A stretch of DNA of 64,000 nucleotides from an uncultured Chryseobacterium sp. (GCA_913778085.1 CAJYXJ010000040.1:62001-126000); one strand, 5' to 3'; shown: positions 36,855-46,068, counted from the stretch's first letter. Numbers and translations: made by a program. Notes: a model not told the origin generated them from the letters alone.

Positions 36855-37031
36855 AGTTTTTATTAAGTCGTATTTTAAAGAACTTGTTTCGTTTTCAGTG
36901 GTGCAAAGATAGGACAAATTCTTTTATCTCCAAATTTTTCCATGAAAAAAATTAAAATTTTTACATTTTTTTTTCGGCATACCCTTTATTACGATGGATT
37001 TTATTACTTTTACACCGTTAATTAATATGAT

Positions 37032-37409
37032 ATGGAATTACAAGGAACGGTAAAGAAAATATTTGATCCACAGACTTTTGCAAGTGGCTTTCAGAAGAGA
37101 GAAATGGTTATTTTAACGCAGGAGCAGTATCCGCAGCCGATAAACATAGAATTTTTGTCCGACAAGATTAGTTTACTAGATAATCTAAAAGAAGGAGAAA
37201 ACGTAAAGGTAGGAATCAACATCAGAGGAAGAGAATGGGTTTCTCCTCAGGGTGAAACCAAATACTTCAACTCGATCACAGGATGGAGAGTGGAGAAAGT
37301 TTTTGATAACGGTTCAGAACCTACCCAGGCTGCACCTTCTCAATCTGCTTCCCCGGTTTCTAACGAGAATCCGTTCGCAGGAGATGATGATGACGATCTT
37401 CCTTTCTAA
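37032..37409 (+). CDS. DUF3127 protein with SSB-like acidic tail
   Basis: A 125-residue protein. The first ~95 residues form a DUF3127 domain, predicted OB-fold-like (KKIFDPQTFASGFQKREMVI, then VGINIRGREWVSPQGETKYFNSITGW, the latter resembling SSB and primosomal OB strands). A Pro/Ser/Gln-rich linker follows and then the end GDDDDDLPF. This tip is the hallmark of bacterial SSB proteins (DDDIPF), through which they recruit repair and replication proteins. Binding to single-stranded DNA or to SSB partners is a reasonable inference but not shown. Own transcript between the tRNA cluster and aat. Confidence 0.85.
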   Translation: MELQGTVKKIFDPQTFASGFQKREMVILTQEQYPQPINIEFLSDKISLLDNLKEGENVKVGINIRGREWVSPQGETKYFNSITGWRVEKVFDNGSEPTQAAPSQSASPVSNENPFAGDDDDDLPF

Positions 37410-37430
37410 TTAAAAGATTACCTAAAATAT

Positions 37431-37458
37431 AAATCCTGCTTCTACGGCGGGATTTTTT
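37431..37458 (+). terminator. Terminator after the DUF3127 gene
   Basis: AAATCCTGC pairs with GCGGGATTT (one T-G wobble), followed by TTTTT. The aat start codon is at 37467, immediately after the T run. Confidence 0.7.
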
Positions 37459-37466
37459 TTCCCAAT

Positions 37467-38120
37467 ATGTTCCGATTAGAAGAAAACGAAATTTCATTCC
37501 CTGACCCTGAGATCTATGACGGGCATGAAGGCGTAGTAGCACTCGGCGGAGACCTCTCGATCGAGCGGGTGTGGTTTGCTTATCAGCTGGGCATATTTCC
37601 CTGGTATAATCCCGGGGAAGAGATTCTCTGGTGGTGTCCCGATCCCCGCTTCGTACTGTTTCCTGATGAGCTGAAAGTTTCCAAATCCATGCGGAAAATA
37701 CTGAAACGGAATGTTTTTACATTTTCGGAAAATCAGCAGTTCAGGGAAGTCATTCAAAACTGCCGGGAAATCGGCCGGCGCGGCCAGGACGGAACCTGGC
37801 TTTCGGACGAGCTGATGCAGACGTTTATCCAGCTTCATGAATACGGCCTGGCGAAAAGCGTTGAAGTATGGCAGGAAGGGAAACTCGTGGGCGGATTATA
37901 CGGGCTTCAGATAGGGAACGTATTTTGTGGGGAAAGTATGTTTGCCAAAGTGAGCAATGCTTCAAAAGCAGGATTTATCCATTTCGTGGAAACCCACAGA
38001 AACAGCCTTGAGATCATCGACTGCCAGTCGCACACGGAACATCTGGAAAGCTTTGGAGCACGAATGATCCCCAAAAAAGAATTTTTAAAAATTTTATACG
38101 AAAACAATGAACGCAGATAA
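37467..38120 (+). CDS. aat: Leucyl/phenylalanyl-tRNA:protein transferase
   Basis: A 217-residue cytoplasmic enzyme that adds Leu or Phe from tRNA to proteins starting with Lys or Arg, making N-end-rule substrates for ClpAP. Signature segments: YQLGIFPWYNPGEEILWWCPDPRFVLFP (residues ~32-59), FREVIQNCREIGRRGQDGTWL, SVEVWQEGKLVGGLYGLQIG and GESMFAKVSNASK. Length is normal. Its last 14 bases overlap the next gene in another frame, implying translational coupling. It sits next to leucine tRNA genes, which may be chance. Confidence 0.95.
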   Translation: MFRLEENEISFPDPEIYDGHEGVVALGGDLSIERVWFAYQLGIFPWYNPGEEILWWCPDPRFVLFPDELKVSKSMRKILKRNVFTFSENQQFREVIQNCREIGRRGQDGTWLSDELMQTFIQLHEYGLAKSVEVWQEGKLVGGLYGLQIGNVFCGESMFAKVSNASKAGFIHFVETHRNSLEIIDCQSHTEHLESFGARMIPKKEFLKILYENNERR

Positions 38121-38997
38121 AGAGAAATGGATTCTTTTGGTCGTACTCAGCCTGATCTGGGGCTCTTCTTTTATTTTAATTAAAAAGTCATTAGCCCATT
38201 TCAGTCCTTACCAAGTAGGTGCCCTGCGTGTTCTTATCGCCGGACTTATCCTGATGCCGGTTGCCATTTCCAAATATAAACTTTTTCCGAAAAAACATCT
38301 GAAATGGCTTATTCTGGCAGCTTTTACCGGGAATTTCATTCCGATGTTCCTGTTTCCTATTGCAGAAACAAAAGTGAGCAGCAGCATTGCGGGAATCATC
38401 AATTCAATGATGCCCATCTTTGTAATTATCGTCGGCGCAATAGTCTGGAAGTTTGAAACAACAAAACGGCAGATGACCGGGACCTTTATCAGCTTTTCAG
38501 GAGTTTGCCTCCTGGCTTTCGGCGGAAGCGGCGATGAAGGAGAATTTAAATTGATTCCTATCCTCCTGCTGTTGACGGCTACTTTATGCTATGCCGTCAG
38601 CACCACAACGGTAAAATCTAAACTAATGGAAGTTTCTTCTACCGTACTCTCTGCATTCGTATTTTCTTTCGTGTTGTTTCTGCCATCACTGATCGCGTTG
38701 ATTGGTACCGGTTTTTTTTCTACGTTAAGCCTGGATGAGAACCATCTTACCGGATTGATGTTCGTCAGCCTGTTATCGGTATTCGGAACCGGTCTCGCCA
38801 TGATGATGAACTATCGTTTACTAAAAGTTTCTTCGCCACTATTTGCTTCCACGGTTACCCTGCTGATGCCGATCGTAGCCATCATCTGGGGTGTTCTGGA
38901 CGGCGAAAAGCTTTCAGTGATCCAGTTTTTTGGGGCAGGCATTATCATTGCCGGGCTGATTTTTTTAAGGGCAAAACCGAACACCATACAAAAATAA
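38107..38997 (+). CDS. EamA/DMT-family transporter
   Basis: A 296-residue protein with ten hydrophobic helices arranged as two EamA repeats (first helix WILLVVLSLIWGSSFILIKKSLA, second repeat from ILLLLTATLCYAVSTTTVKSK). The WGSSF motif and the Pro/Gly patterns fit drug/metabolite exporters of the RhaT/YdcZ type. Substrate unknown. The ATG lies inside aat, 14 bases before its stop. Confidence 0.9.
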   Translation: MNADKEKWILLVVLSLIWGSSFILIKKSLAHFSPYQVGALRVLIAGLILMPVAISKYKLFPKKHLKWLILAAFTGNFIPMFLFPIAETKVSSSIAGIINSMMPIFVIIVGAIVWKFETTKRQMTGTFISFSGVCLLAFGGSGDEGEFKLIPILLLLTATLCYAVSTTTVKSKLMEVSSTVLSAFVFSFVLFLPSLIALIGTGFFSTLSLDENHLTGLMFVSLLSVFGTGLAMMMNYRLLKVSSPLFASTVTLLMPIVAIIWGVLDGEKLSVIQFFGAGIIIAGLIFLRAKPNTIQK

Positions 38998-39020
38998 AAT
39001 CCTGCAACTTTGCAGGATTT
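38997..39020 (+). terminator. Hairpin after the EamA gene
   Basis: AAATCCTGCA and TGCAGGATTT form a perfect 10-bp stem with loop ACTT right at the stop codon. The T run is weak (ATATTT). Confidence 0.65.
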
Positions 39021-39081
39021 ATATTTAGGTTTAATCGTTCTAAAAGATTAGTAAAAAAACACTCTGACTAAATTTCCGCTT

Positions 39082-40464
39082 TTATGAATTCCTTTTCTTC
39101 ACTTTAGCCTTCACCTTTTTCACTTCGTCTTTGATGAAAGGATATTTTTTCTGCATATCCGTCACCAGCGAAGGATCAAGTTCCAATGCTTTCTGAAGTG
39201 ATGCAATGCCTTTTTCCTGATCTTTAAGATTGAGGTAGCAATTGCTCAGCTGATAGAATAATTCTGCCCTGTTGTGCGCTTTTACAGCACTCTGCAGAAG
39301 AGTCACGGCTTCTTCATACTCTCCAAGCAGCATCAGTACCTCCGAATAGGCGTACCAGTTATAAAATCTTGTCGGTTCCACATCCACCAATTTCTTCAGG
39401 CAGGAAAGGCTTTCTTCAAACTTTCCGGAATCGATGAACAAGAAGGCCAATCTTTTCTGGTAATCCAGATTGTTTTCATTCAGATGGGTCGCTTCTTTTG
39501 CAAAATGCAGGGCTTCCGTCATTCCGCCCATTTCTTCGTAGATGTACGACTGCTCCATCATGGCCAGATAAAACTGGGGATCTTCCCTCAGGGATTTCTG
39601 AAAAGCATTCAAAGCGACAATAGGCTGTTTTAATGCTTTATAGCAAAGTCCGATTTTATAAAAAGTAAATGCTTTGGTATATTCCAGCTCAAGCATTTCC
39701 TCATAAACTTCAATTGCCTTTTTGTACTGCCCTAATGCTTCGTAACAGGCTGCTTTGTTGGCATAAACTCCAACCGAATTTGAATTGATAGCCAGCAGAT
39801 AATCATAGCCTCTGATGGCTTCTTCATAATTTTTCCTGTTGAAATAAAACTGTCCGTATTCGAACCACGCTATTTCAGAATAGGCGAATTCATCCAGGTA
39901 TTCGTTCAGAAAGGCAATCGCCTCATCACTCTTATTCAGGTCCGCAAAGCACACCATGCAGTTTTCCAGGGAATATTCATCCGTAGGATCTTCTTTCAGT
40001 GCTTTCTTATAATGTTTAAGAGCGTTAAAAGGATCTCCTAAATTTACATATTCATCCGCAATAAAGTTGTGAAGGAAATTTTCTTCTTCCCTCAGTTCTA
40101 ATGCTTTTTTACAAATTTCAATGGATCTTTTAGGGTTTCCCAGATTCGAATAATACTTCGCATAGCACACCAAAAAATCGGTGTTTTCCATAGAAGAGCC
40201 TTTCAGCTCGTCGATCAGTTCTTTCGAAGTAGTATAATCTTCCCATTCCAGCAGGATCTCAAGCTTTTTGATCTTGATATCCAAGGAATTGGGATGAAGC
40301 TTTAAGCCATAATTAACCGCTACATCGGCATAATTAAAATCTCCCAGCTCCAGATAATAAACAATAATGTCTTCCAGTTCTTCTGTATCGAAGTAGAACT
40401 CATCATGGTTATCCATCATTTCTTCGAACTTCTTCACAAGTTCATTTCCAAAATACTCTTCCAA
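39082..40464 (-). CDS. TPR-repeat protein
   Basis: A 460-residue soluble protein, acidic N terminus, made of about ten to eleven tetratricopeptide repeats from residue ~35 to ~440 (for example ALKHYKKALKEDPTDEYSLENC, YKKAIEVYEEMLELEYTKAFTFYKIGLCY) and a basic C-terminal tail (KVKAKVKKRNS). No signal peptide, so a cytoplasmic scaffold is likely. The reading frame starts with TTG at 40464, since no in-frame ATG occurs upstream before a stop. ATG at 40419 is the alternative and would lose 15 residues that look like part of the fold. Confidence 0.85.
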   Translation of the reverse strand: MEEYFGNELVKKFEEMMDNHDEFYFDTEELEDIIVYYLELGDFNYADVAVNYGLKLHPNSLDIKIKKLEILLEWEDYTTSKELIDELKGSSMENTDFLVCYAKYYSNLGNPKRSIEICKKALELREEENFLHNFIADEYVNLGDPFNALKHYKKALKEDPTDEYSLENCMVCFADLNKSDEAIAFLNEYLDEFAYSEIAWFEYGQFYFNRKNYEEAIRGYDYLLAINSNSVGVYANKAACYEALGQYKKAIEVYEEMLELEYTKAFTFYKIGLCYKALKQPIVALNAFQKSLREDPQFYLAMMEQSYIYEEMGGMTEALHFAKEATHLNENNLDYQKRLAFLFIDSGKFEESLSCLKKLVDVEPTRFYNWYAYSEVLMLLGEYEEAVTLLQSAVKAHNRAELFYQLSNCYLNLKDQEKGIASLQKALELDPSLVTDMQKKYPFIKDEVKKVKAKVKKRNS

Positions 40465-40790
40465 TACTTGTATTCTCAGTCAATCAATGTCTGAATATGC
40501 TTACAAACCTCGATAAACTTTTTTAAATTAATTATTACTTCTGAAATTTAAGATTCAAAAGGTATGCAAAGTTGCGAAATTTTTTCGACATTCCTCTTCG
40601 TAAATTTCTATTTTAAAGATAGTAAAAAGAACATTATCCGCAAACCGTTGTGGATAAAAAGAAGGGAATTATCAATAATTTAACGTTTCTATAAAAATAG
40701 ATTATTACAAGATTTAACGACCGGCTGAATTTCTTTTTACAAGTTATGACAATAAAAAGAAAGGTGCTTTTATTCCGTTCTTTTTATTTA
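40465..40790. other. Intergenic region between glmM and the TPR gene
   Basis: Both neighbours are on the - strand. A/T-rich. No gene, tRNA or clear terminator seen, and no TAnnTTTG element I could place with confidence for the TPR gene. Confidence 0.4.
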
Positions 40791-42173
40791 TTAAATCAGG
40801 CTTCTGATTTTTGCAATGATATCATCTCCTAACTGATCTGCCTCTTCCTGGGATTTGGCCTCCGTATAAATCCTGATGATCGGTTCCGTATTGGATTTTC
40901 TGAGGTGTACCCAGTTGTTTTCAAAATCTATTTTTACGCCATCTATGGTAGATACGTCTTCATTCTGATATTCTTTTTCCATTCGGAATAAAATATCGTC
41001 TACGTTGATTTCAGGAGTAAGCTCAATCTTCTTTTTCCCCATAAAATAGCTTGGGTAGCCCGCCCTCAGTTCGGAAACCGTTTTATTTTCTTTTGCGAGG
41101 TGCGTTAAAAACAAGGCCACCCCTACCAATGAATCCCTTCCATAATGAAGATCCGGGTAAATGATGCCCCCGTTCCCTTCACCTCCGATTACGGCATTTT
41201 TTTCTTTCATGAGAGTAACCACATTTACTTCTCCTACTGCACTTGCAAAGTATTCCGAATGATGTCCCAGAGCGACATCCCGTAAAGCACGGCTTGAGGA
41301 AAGATTGGAAACTGACACGCCGTTTTGATGTTTCAGCAAATAATCCGCTACGGCAACAAGAGTATATTCTTCCCCGAACATTTCGCCTTTTTCATCAATC
41401 AAAGCAAGCCTGTCCACATCCGGATCCACAACGATTCCGAAATCAGCACCTTCTTTTTTTACCAGCTCGCAGATGTCGCCCAGATGTTCTTTCAGCGGTT
41501 CAGGATTGTGCGGAAAATGGCCCGTCGGCTCGCAGTATAATTTTACGGTTTCACAGCCCAGCTGATCCAGCAACATCGGAATGGCAATGCCTCCCGTAGA
41601 ATTTACGGCATCCAAAACCACTTTGAATTTTTTTGCTTTAATGGCTTCCGCATCAACCATTGGGAGATGTAAAATCTGCTGAATATGGATATCGAAAGCA
41701 TCATCTCTCGTTTCATACTTTCCGAGGTCATCCACTTCCGCATAGTTGAAATCTTCACTTTCTGCCAGAGCCAATACTTCTGCTCCGTTTTCACCGCTGA
41801 TGAATTCCCCTTTGTCGTTTAATAATTTCAGGGCATTCCACTGTTTCGGGTTGTGGGAAGCAGTAAGGATGATGCCGCCGTCCGCCTTCAGTTCGGGAAC
41901 CATAATTTCAACCGTAGGTGTCGTGGAAAGTCCCAGATCCACCACGTGGATCCCAAGCCCCTGCAGCGTTGCGGAAACTAATGAAGAAACCATCTGTCCT
42001 GAGATTCTCGCATCCCTGCCGATAACCAGGGTCAGGTCTTTTTTATTTTTATTGTTCTGGAGCCAGGTTCCGAATGCCGAAGCAAATTTCACCACATCCA
42101 ATGGGGTAAGGTTATCGTTTACTTTTCCGCCAATGGTTCCGCGGATCCCTGAAATACTTTTTATTAATGACAT
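40791..42173 (-). CDS. glmM: Phosphoglucosamine mutase
   Basis: A 460-residue alpha-D-phosphohexomutase. The phosphoserine loop is TASHNPKQWNALK (about residue 101), the metal-binding loop DPDVDRLAL (~252), the sugar-binding loop GEGNGGIIYPDLHYGRD and the phosphate-binding loop RKSNTEPIIRIYTEA near the C terminus. GlmM converts glucosamine-6-P to glucosamine-1-P for UDP-GlcNAc, feeding the cell-wall pathway at the start of the window. A phosphomannomutase/phosphoglucomutase is the alternative; the GEGNGG loop favours GlmM. Confidence 0.88.
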   Translation of the reverse strand: MSLIKSISGIRGTIGGKVNDNLTPLDVVKFASAFGTWLQNNKNKKDLTLVIGRDARISGQMVSSLVSATLQGLGIHVVDLGLSTTPTVEIMVPELKADGGIILTASHNPKQWNALKLLNDKGEFISGENGAEVLALAESEDFNYAEVDDLGKYETRDDAFDIHIQQILHLPMVDAEAIKAKKFKVVLDAVNSTGGIAIPMLLDQLGCETVKLYCEPTGHFPHNPEPLKEHLGDICELVKKEGADFGIVVDPDVDRLALIDEKGEMFGEEYTLVAVADYLLKHQNGVSVSNLSSSRALRDVALGHHSEYFASAVGEVNVVTLMKEKNAVIGGEGNGGIIYPDLHYGRDSLVGVALFLTHLAKENKTVSELRAGYPSYFMGKKKIELTPEINVDDILFRMEKEYQNEDVSTIDGVKIDFENNWVHLRKSNTEPIIRIYTEAKSQEEADQLGDDIIAKIRSLI

Positions 42174-42186
42174 GATGTTTATTTTA

Positions 42187-43110
42187 TTATTCTACTTCTA
42201 ATATTATGGGCAATCTTAATTTCTGTTTATTGGAAATCCCTCTTATTTTAGGAACTCTGAATTTACCCGGATATCTTTTCACTGTTTTTATAAGCCTTTC
42301 TTTCACTTTATCATCAATAATGTTTTCCGTAGTAACATCAAATATATTACCCGATTCATCTATTGTAATGATCAGTTCCGTAGCATCCGAATAAGATTTT
42401 CGCTGAATTTTTCCGGGGAAATCAAAATGATTTGCGACAAAGCTTCTTAAATCGTTATCTCCTTTTTCAGGATAAGGAATTTCCTGAATTACGGTATAAG
42501 GATATTTTTTTCCTGCCTGCTGGCTGATGCCTTCGGTAAAGATGCCGTCATTGTATTTATCTTCATAGGTGATATCCAGCAACTTCATATACCCCTTCCA
42601 CAATCCGTCTTCTTTTCCATTTTTAAGATTTCCTTCGGAAAAAGAGCCATCATCGCCTTTTAGAGAAATGAATCCATTCCCGTTTTCTACAGACTGTTTT
42701 CCGTCTTCAAACCAAAAACTGAGGTATTCAGGATCACCGTTCGGTGTTGTATAGTTTCCTTCATATTTCATCTGTCCGGTAGGATACCATTTTCTAAATT
42801 CACCCGAAAGCTTATTATCGGTATAATTTTCGAGAGAAGATAATTTACCGTTTTCATAATAATATTTAAATTCTCCCTGCTTGTGAAGATAATGATTATC
42901 GGAATAAGATCCTTCCATCTGTAAAGTTCCGTTTCTATAGTAGTCTTTTACCATATAGAGTCCGTTACTTGTTCCCTCAGGAAGAATTCTGTAGTATTCA
43001 TAAGATCCGGAACATTTTATTTCTTTCCAGTCCATATCATAGCATTTTTTCCGTTGCCCATATAGAAACGGCATTGTGAAAGAAAAAATATACAGAATCA
43101 CTTTTTTCAT
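42187..43110 (-). CDS. Exported MORN/YwqK-like repeat protein with TonB-like C terminus
   Basis: A 307-residue protein with a signal peptide (VILYIFSFTMPFLYG). Residues ~45-190 contain MORN-variant (YwqK-type) repeats: YYRNGTLQMEGSY, YYENGKLSSLENY, WYPTGQMKYEGNY. The last ~70 residues (ATELIITIDESGNIFDVTTE, then LIKTVKRYPGKFRVPKI) resemble the TonB C-terminal fold. ATG at 43110 is chosen over the TTG at 43128. A - strand TAGTTTTG (43126-43133) fits TAnnTTTG and lies 15 bases before it. Role unknown. Confidence 0.75.
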   Translation of the reverse strand: MKKVILYIFSFTMPFLYGQRKKCYDMDWKEIKCSGSYEYYRILPEGTSNGLYMVKDYYRNGTLQMEGSYSDNHYLHKQGEFKYYYENGKLSSLENYTDNKLSGEFRKWYPTGQMKYEGNYTTPNGDPEYLSFWFEDGKQSVENGNGFISLKGDDGSFSEGNLKNGKEDGLWKGYMKLLDITYEDKYNDGIFTEGISQQAGKKYPYTVIQEIPYPEKGDNDLRSFVANHFDFPGKIQRKSYSDATELIITIDESGNIFDVTTENIIDDKVKERLIKTVKRYPGKFRVPKIRGISNKQKLRLPIILEVE

Positions 43111-43208
43111 AAAAGTATTTTTCTGCAAAACTAATGTTTTCAGTTTACCTGCGAAAATTACATTTATTCAAGCGAAAGATGATATTGTTTAATTGAATTT
43201 TAATACCG

Positions 43209-43361
43209 TTAAGAACACCCGCAATCCTTATCGCAGCCGTTTCTTTTGGAGCTGAATTTTTTCGGCGCGAAATTCTTCCTGAGAATCCTGAATAAGGAAT
43301 AGCAGGCGAATGCAACGATAAGCAGAACAATGATGTATTGTAAGATGAGTGAGGTATCCAT
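43209..43361 (-). CDS. FeoB-associated Cys-rich membrane protein
   Basis: A 50-residue protein: one membrane helix (ILQYIIVLLIVAFACYSLF), a basic stretch (RILRKNFAPKKF) and a Cys-rich end (NGCDKDCGCS). Its ATG overlaps the feoB stop codon by one base (TAATG), so it is translated with FeoB. Small Cys-rich or membrane partners of FeoB are known in several phyla (FeoC in enterobacteria, FeoB-associated Cys-rich proteins elsewhere). It is short enough to be missed by standard length cut-offs. Confidence 0.8.
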   Translation of the reverse strand: MDTSLILQYIIVLLIVAFACYSLFRILRKNFAPKKFSSKRNGCDKDCGCS

Positions 43362-45394
43362 TATTTTAAGATCTGATAAGCTATCATCGACACAAAGTAG
43401 GCCAAACCGGTCATCATCGCTACCTGCAGGCCGGTCCATTTCCAGCTTTTGGTTTCTCTGTAGACTACTGCCAGTGTGGAAATACACTGCATTGCAAATG
43501 CATAAAATAAAAGGACGGAAACACCTGTAGCAAAACTGAAGACCTTTTCACCGTTCGGTTTTACGTCACGTCTCATTTTATCGATTACTTTTACTTCGGG
43601 AGCATCATCTTCCAGGCTATATAAGGTAGACATGGTTCCTACGAAAACTTCCCTTGCCACGAAACTCGTCAGAATCCCGACTCCCATTTTCCAATCGTAG
43701 CCCAAAGGTGCAATTACAGGCTCGATGCCTTTACCCATTTTGGCGAGATACGAATGATCAAGTTCCACATTGGTGGCCACAAACTGATCCGGACGCTGTT
43801 TCGGCCCGAAATAGCTCAGGAACCAGATGATGATGCTGACAATGAAAATAATTTTTCCTGCCCCGGTAATAAATTCCCATACCTTACCAATCACCATTTT
43901 GAAGTCGTAGGCAAAAAGCGGTTTTTTATAAGTCGGCAGGTCCATCACCAGATACGTTTTGCCTTTATTTTTAATAAACCTTTTAAGGACGGCAGCAGAA
44001 AATAAGGCTACTAAAAAGCCCAGGAGGTACATTCCCATCAGTACCAACGCTTTGTATTTTATGCCTAAAAAAGAACCGTTCGAAATAATTAGCCCGATAA
44101 TGATGCTGTATACCGGAAGCCTTGCCGAACACGTCATAAAAGGCGTCACAAGGATCGTAAGCAATCTTTCTTTCAGGTTTTCAATATTCCGGGTGGAAAT
44201 GACTGCCGGAATGGCACAGGCCGTTCCTGAAACCAGCGGCACAATACTTTTTCCGTTCAATCCGAATGGCCGCAGCAGCCGGTCCATCAGAAAGACTACC
44301 CTGGCCATATAGCCCGAGTCTTCCAGAAGATACAGGAAATACAACAAGATCCCGATTTGAGGAGCAAAGACCACAATCCCGCCGATTCCCGGAACAATCC
44401 CATTGGAAATCAAAGAATTGATCGGCCCTTCCGGTAAATGCTCGGAAGTAAAGGCTGCCAGCCATGAAAAAAAGCTGTCGATCCAGTTCATCGGATATTC
44501 GGCCAGGAAAAAAACACTCTGGAAAATCACTAACAGGATCATTAGGAAAACAACATAACCCCAGAATTTATGAACCAGGACTTTATCCAGTTTTTCCGTT
44601 AATAATTCTTTGAATTGAGGTTTTTTAGAAATAACATCGGCTAAAATCTTATCAACGTTCTGATATCTTCTTACCGTTTCCTGAACCTGCAGTCTTTTCG
44701 GCACCATGCTTTTAGAATCCGGCTCTTCGATCAAGCCGACAATGGATTCTATTTTGCCAAGGTCCGCTCCCATCGATAGGCTCATCCAGGCTTTATACTC
44801 ATTATTAAAACCTTTATGGGAAGCTATTTTCCGAATAAAATCTTTATGCTCGCTTGGTGTTTCAAAAGAAATCCGGTCTGCTTTTACAAACTCGTTATGG
44901 AGTACTGCTTCTTTGATATCATCAATTCCAACCTGCTCTTTGGCATTGGTCTGAATGATCTTTATACCCAAAGCTTCGGAAAATTTCTGAATGTCAAGCG
45001 TAATCCCTCTTCTTTCTGCCTGATCGATCTGGTTGACTACCAAAATCATCGGGATCCCCAGATCCTGAATCTGTTGAAACAGCAGCAGCCCTCTTTTAAG
45101 GCTTAATGCTTCAAGAATATAAATAACGCCGGCGTAGTTGTTCTGCTCATCGATCAGGAATTTAGAAAAGATCGCTTCGTCTTCGGAACTCGGATAAATG
45201 CTGTAGGAGCCCGGCAGGTCGATAATTTCGACCATTTCGTTTTTATAGGTGTAAGTTCCCGAGTGGCTTGCCACAGTAACCCCGGCATAGTTTCCGGTCT
45301 TCTGTTTTTTGTTGCTTAATGCATTGAAAACCGTCGACTTCCCGACATTCGGGTTTCCGACCAAAAGTACCTGTTTTTTCTGACTGTCCTGCAT
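43361..45394 (-). CDS. feoB: Ferrous iron transporter FeoB
   Basis: A 677-residue inner-membrane Fe(II) transporter. The N-terminal G domain has G1 GNPNVGKST, G2/T around NYAGVTV, G3 DLPGSYS and G4 NQID, followed by a helical spacer and about eleven membrane helices with Gate-type motifs (GTACAIPAVISTRNIEN, PFMTCSARLPVY). ATG at 45394 overlaps the feoA stop by one base (TGATG); a TTG codon before it would add one residue. Middle gene of a tight feoA-feoB-small protein operon. Confidence 0.96.
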   Translation of the reverse strand: MQDSQKKQVLLVGNPNVGKSTVFNALSNKKQKTGNYAGVTVASHSGTYTYKNEMVEIIDLPGSYSIYPSSEDEAIFSKFLIDEQNNYAGVIYILEALSLKRGLLLFQQIQDLGIPMILVVNQIDQAERRGITLDIQKFSEALGIKIIQTNAKEQVGIDDIKEAVLHNEFVKADRISFETPSEHKDFIRKIASHKGFNNEYKAWMSLSMGADLGKIESIVGLIEEPDSKSMVPKRLQVQETVRRYQNVDKILADVISKKPQFKELLTEKLDKVLVHKFWGYVVFLMILLVIFQSVFFLAEYPMNWIDSFFSWLAAFTSEHLPEGPINSLISNGIVPGIGGIVVFAPQIGILLYFLYLLEDSGYMARVVFLMDRLLRPFGLNGKSIVPLVSGTACAIPAVISTRNIENLKERLLTILVTPFMTCSARLPVYSIIIGLIISNGSFLGIKYKALVLMGMYLLGFLVALFSAAVLKRFIKNKGKTYLVMDLPTYKKPLFAYDFKMVIGKVWEFITGAGKIIFIVSIIIWFLSYFGPKQRPDQFVATNVELDHSYLAKMGKGIEPVIAPLGYDWKMGVGILTSFVAREVFVGTMSTLYSLEDDAPEVKVIDKMRRDVKPNGEKVFSFATGVSVLLFYAFAMQCISTLAVVYRETKSWKWTGLQVAMMTGLAYFVSMIAYQILK

Positions 45395-45648
45395 CAATTC
45401 AATTCTTCAACAATAATATAATTGCCTTCTTCTTCACGAAGGGCAATACGGCTTTTCTCGTCACCGAATTCCACATACATCGGTCCGCTGAAAGGCGCCT
45501 GGTACAAGATCCGGAAAGAGGTTTCGGGAAGGAGCCCCATTTCGATGATTTTGTTGGGCATTTTCAGGCTGTCGTTGTCGTACCCCAATATCTTTCCCAA
45601 CTTGTTTTTGGGAAACCCACTCAACTTATGTAAACCTCTATCTTTCAA
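45394..45648 (-). CDS. feoA: Ferrous iron transport protein FeoA
   Basis: An 84-residue SH3-like protein, typical for FeoA: KILGY, then NKIIEMGLLPETSFRILYQAPFSGPMYVEFGDEKSRIALREEE. It is thought to assist FeoB in the cytoplasm. No ATG is present in frame, so the start is taken as TTG at 45648, 20 bases after the TAnnTTTG element. An unusual start, but no other fits the family length. Confidence 0.9.
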   Translation of the reverse strand: MKDRGLHKLSGFPKNKLGKILGYDNDSLKMPNKIIEMGLLPETSFRILYQAPFSGPMYVEFGDEKSRIALREEEGNYIIVEELN

Positions 45649-45668
45649 AGCCAGGATTTTTGTGTCTG

Positions 45669-45700
45669 CAAATATACGCTATTTAAATTTAATCTAAATA
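45669..45700 (-). promoter_or_regulatory. feo promoter with palindromic operator
   Basis: On the - strand, TATATTTG (45669-45676) fits TAnnTTTG. Directly upstream, 45680-45700 is a 21-base palindrome (9 of 10 base pairs match around a central base; half-site TATTTAGAtt on the - strand). It covers the place of the -33 element, the position of a repressor such as a Fur or DtxR-type iron sensor. The regulator's family is inferred. The half-site TATTTAG is shared with the palindrome at 52275-52289. Confidence 0.6.
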
Positions 45701-45713
45701 ACGTTATGCTATG

Positions 45714-45750
45714 AAAAAAATCAACCCAAATGTTTTGCATTTGGGTTGAC
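45714..45750 (-). terminator. Terminator of the small exported-protein gene
   Basis: TCAACCCAAATG pairs perfectly with CATTTGGGTTGA (12 bp), loop TTTTG. On the - strand it is followed by a seven-T run. Almost the same text ends the neighbouring GLPGLI gene (46236-46272). Confidence 0.85.
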
Positions 45751-45771
45751 TTAATATAATTATTTTTAGTT

Positions 45772-46068
45772 TTAAAATCCAGCTTCCGCTAAATTCATGC
45801 ATTTCCCATAGTCAGGAATATAAGGAATTAGTATCTGTGACAGTACACTTTCATAAATAAAACACATCGTAGAAGGAGAAATCAAAATTAAAGCTTTATT
45901 CTTATTAACAATAATTTTGTTTTCTACTTTTTCTTCTTTAAAATTCTTTTTTGCAACTAAAATTTTTTCTTCATTTTTAGATTGATCTGTTTTTACTTTT
46001 GGCTCTTCTGTTTTTGCGAAGGCAAATGCCGATGTCATTAACAATGACGCAATAATAATTTTTCTCAT
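45772..46068 (-). CDS. Small exported protein, function unknown
   Basis: A 98-residue protein with a signal peptide (KIIIASLLMTSAFAFA, cleavage after AFA). The mature part is Lys/Glu-rich (KTEEPKVKTDQSKNEEK) and the C terminus holds two cysteines (MCFIYESVL, then YGKCMNLAEAGF) that could form a disulphide. No family recognised. It has its own terminator and lies between feoA and a GLPGLI gene. Confidence 0.65.
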   Translation of the reverse strand: MRKIIIASLLMTSAFAFAKTEEPKVKTDQSKNEEKILVAKKNFKEEKVENKIIVNKNKALILISPSTMCFIYESVLSQILIPYIPDYGKCMNLAEAGF

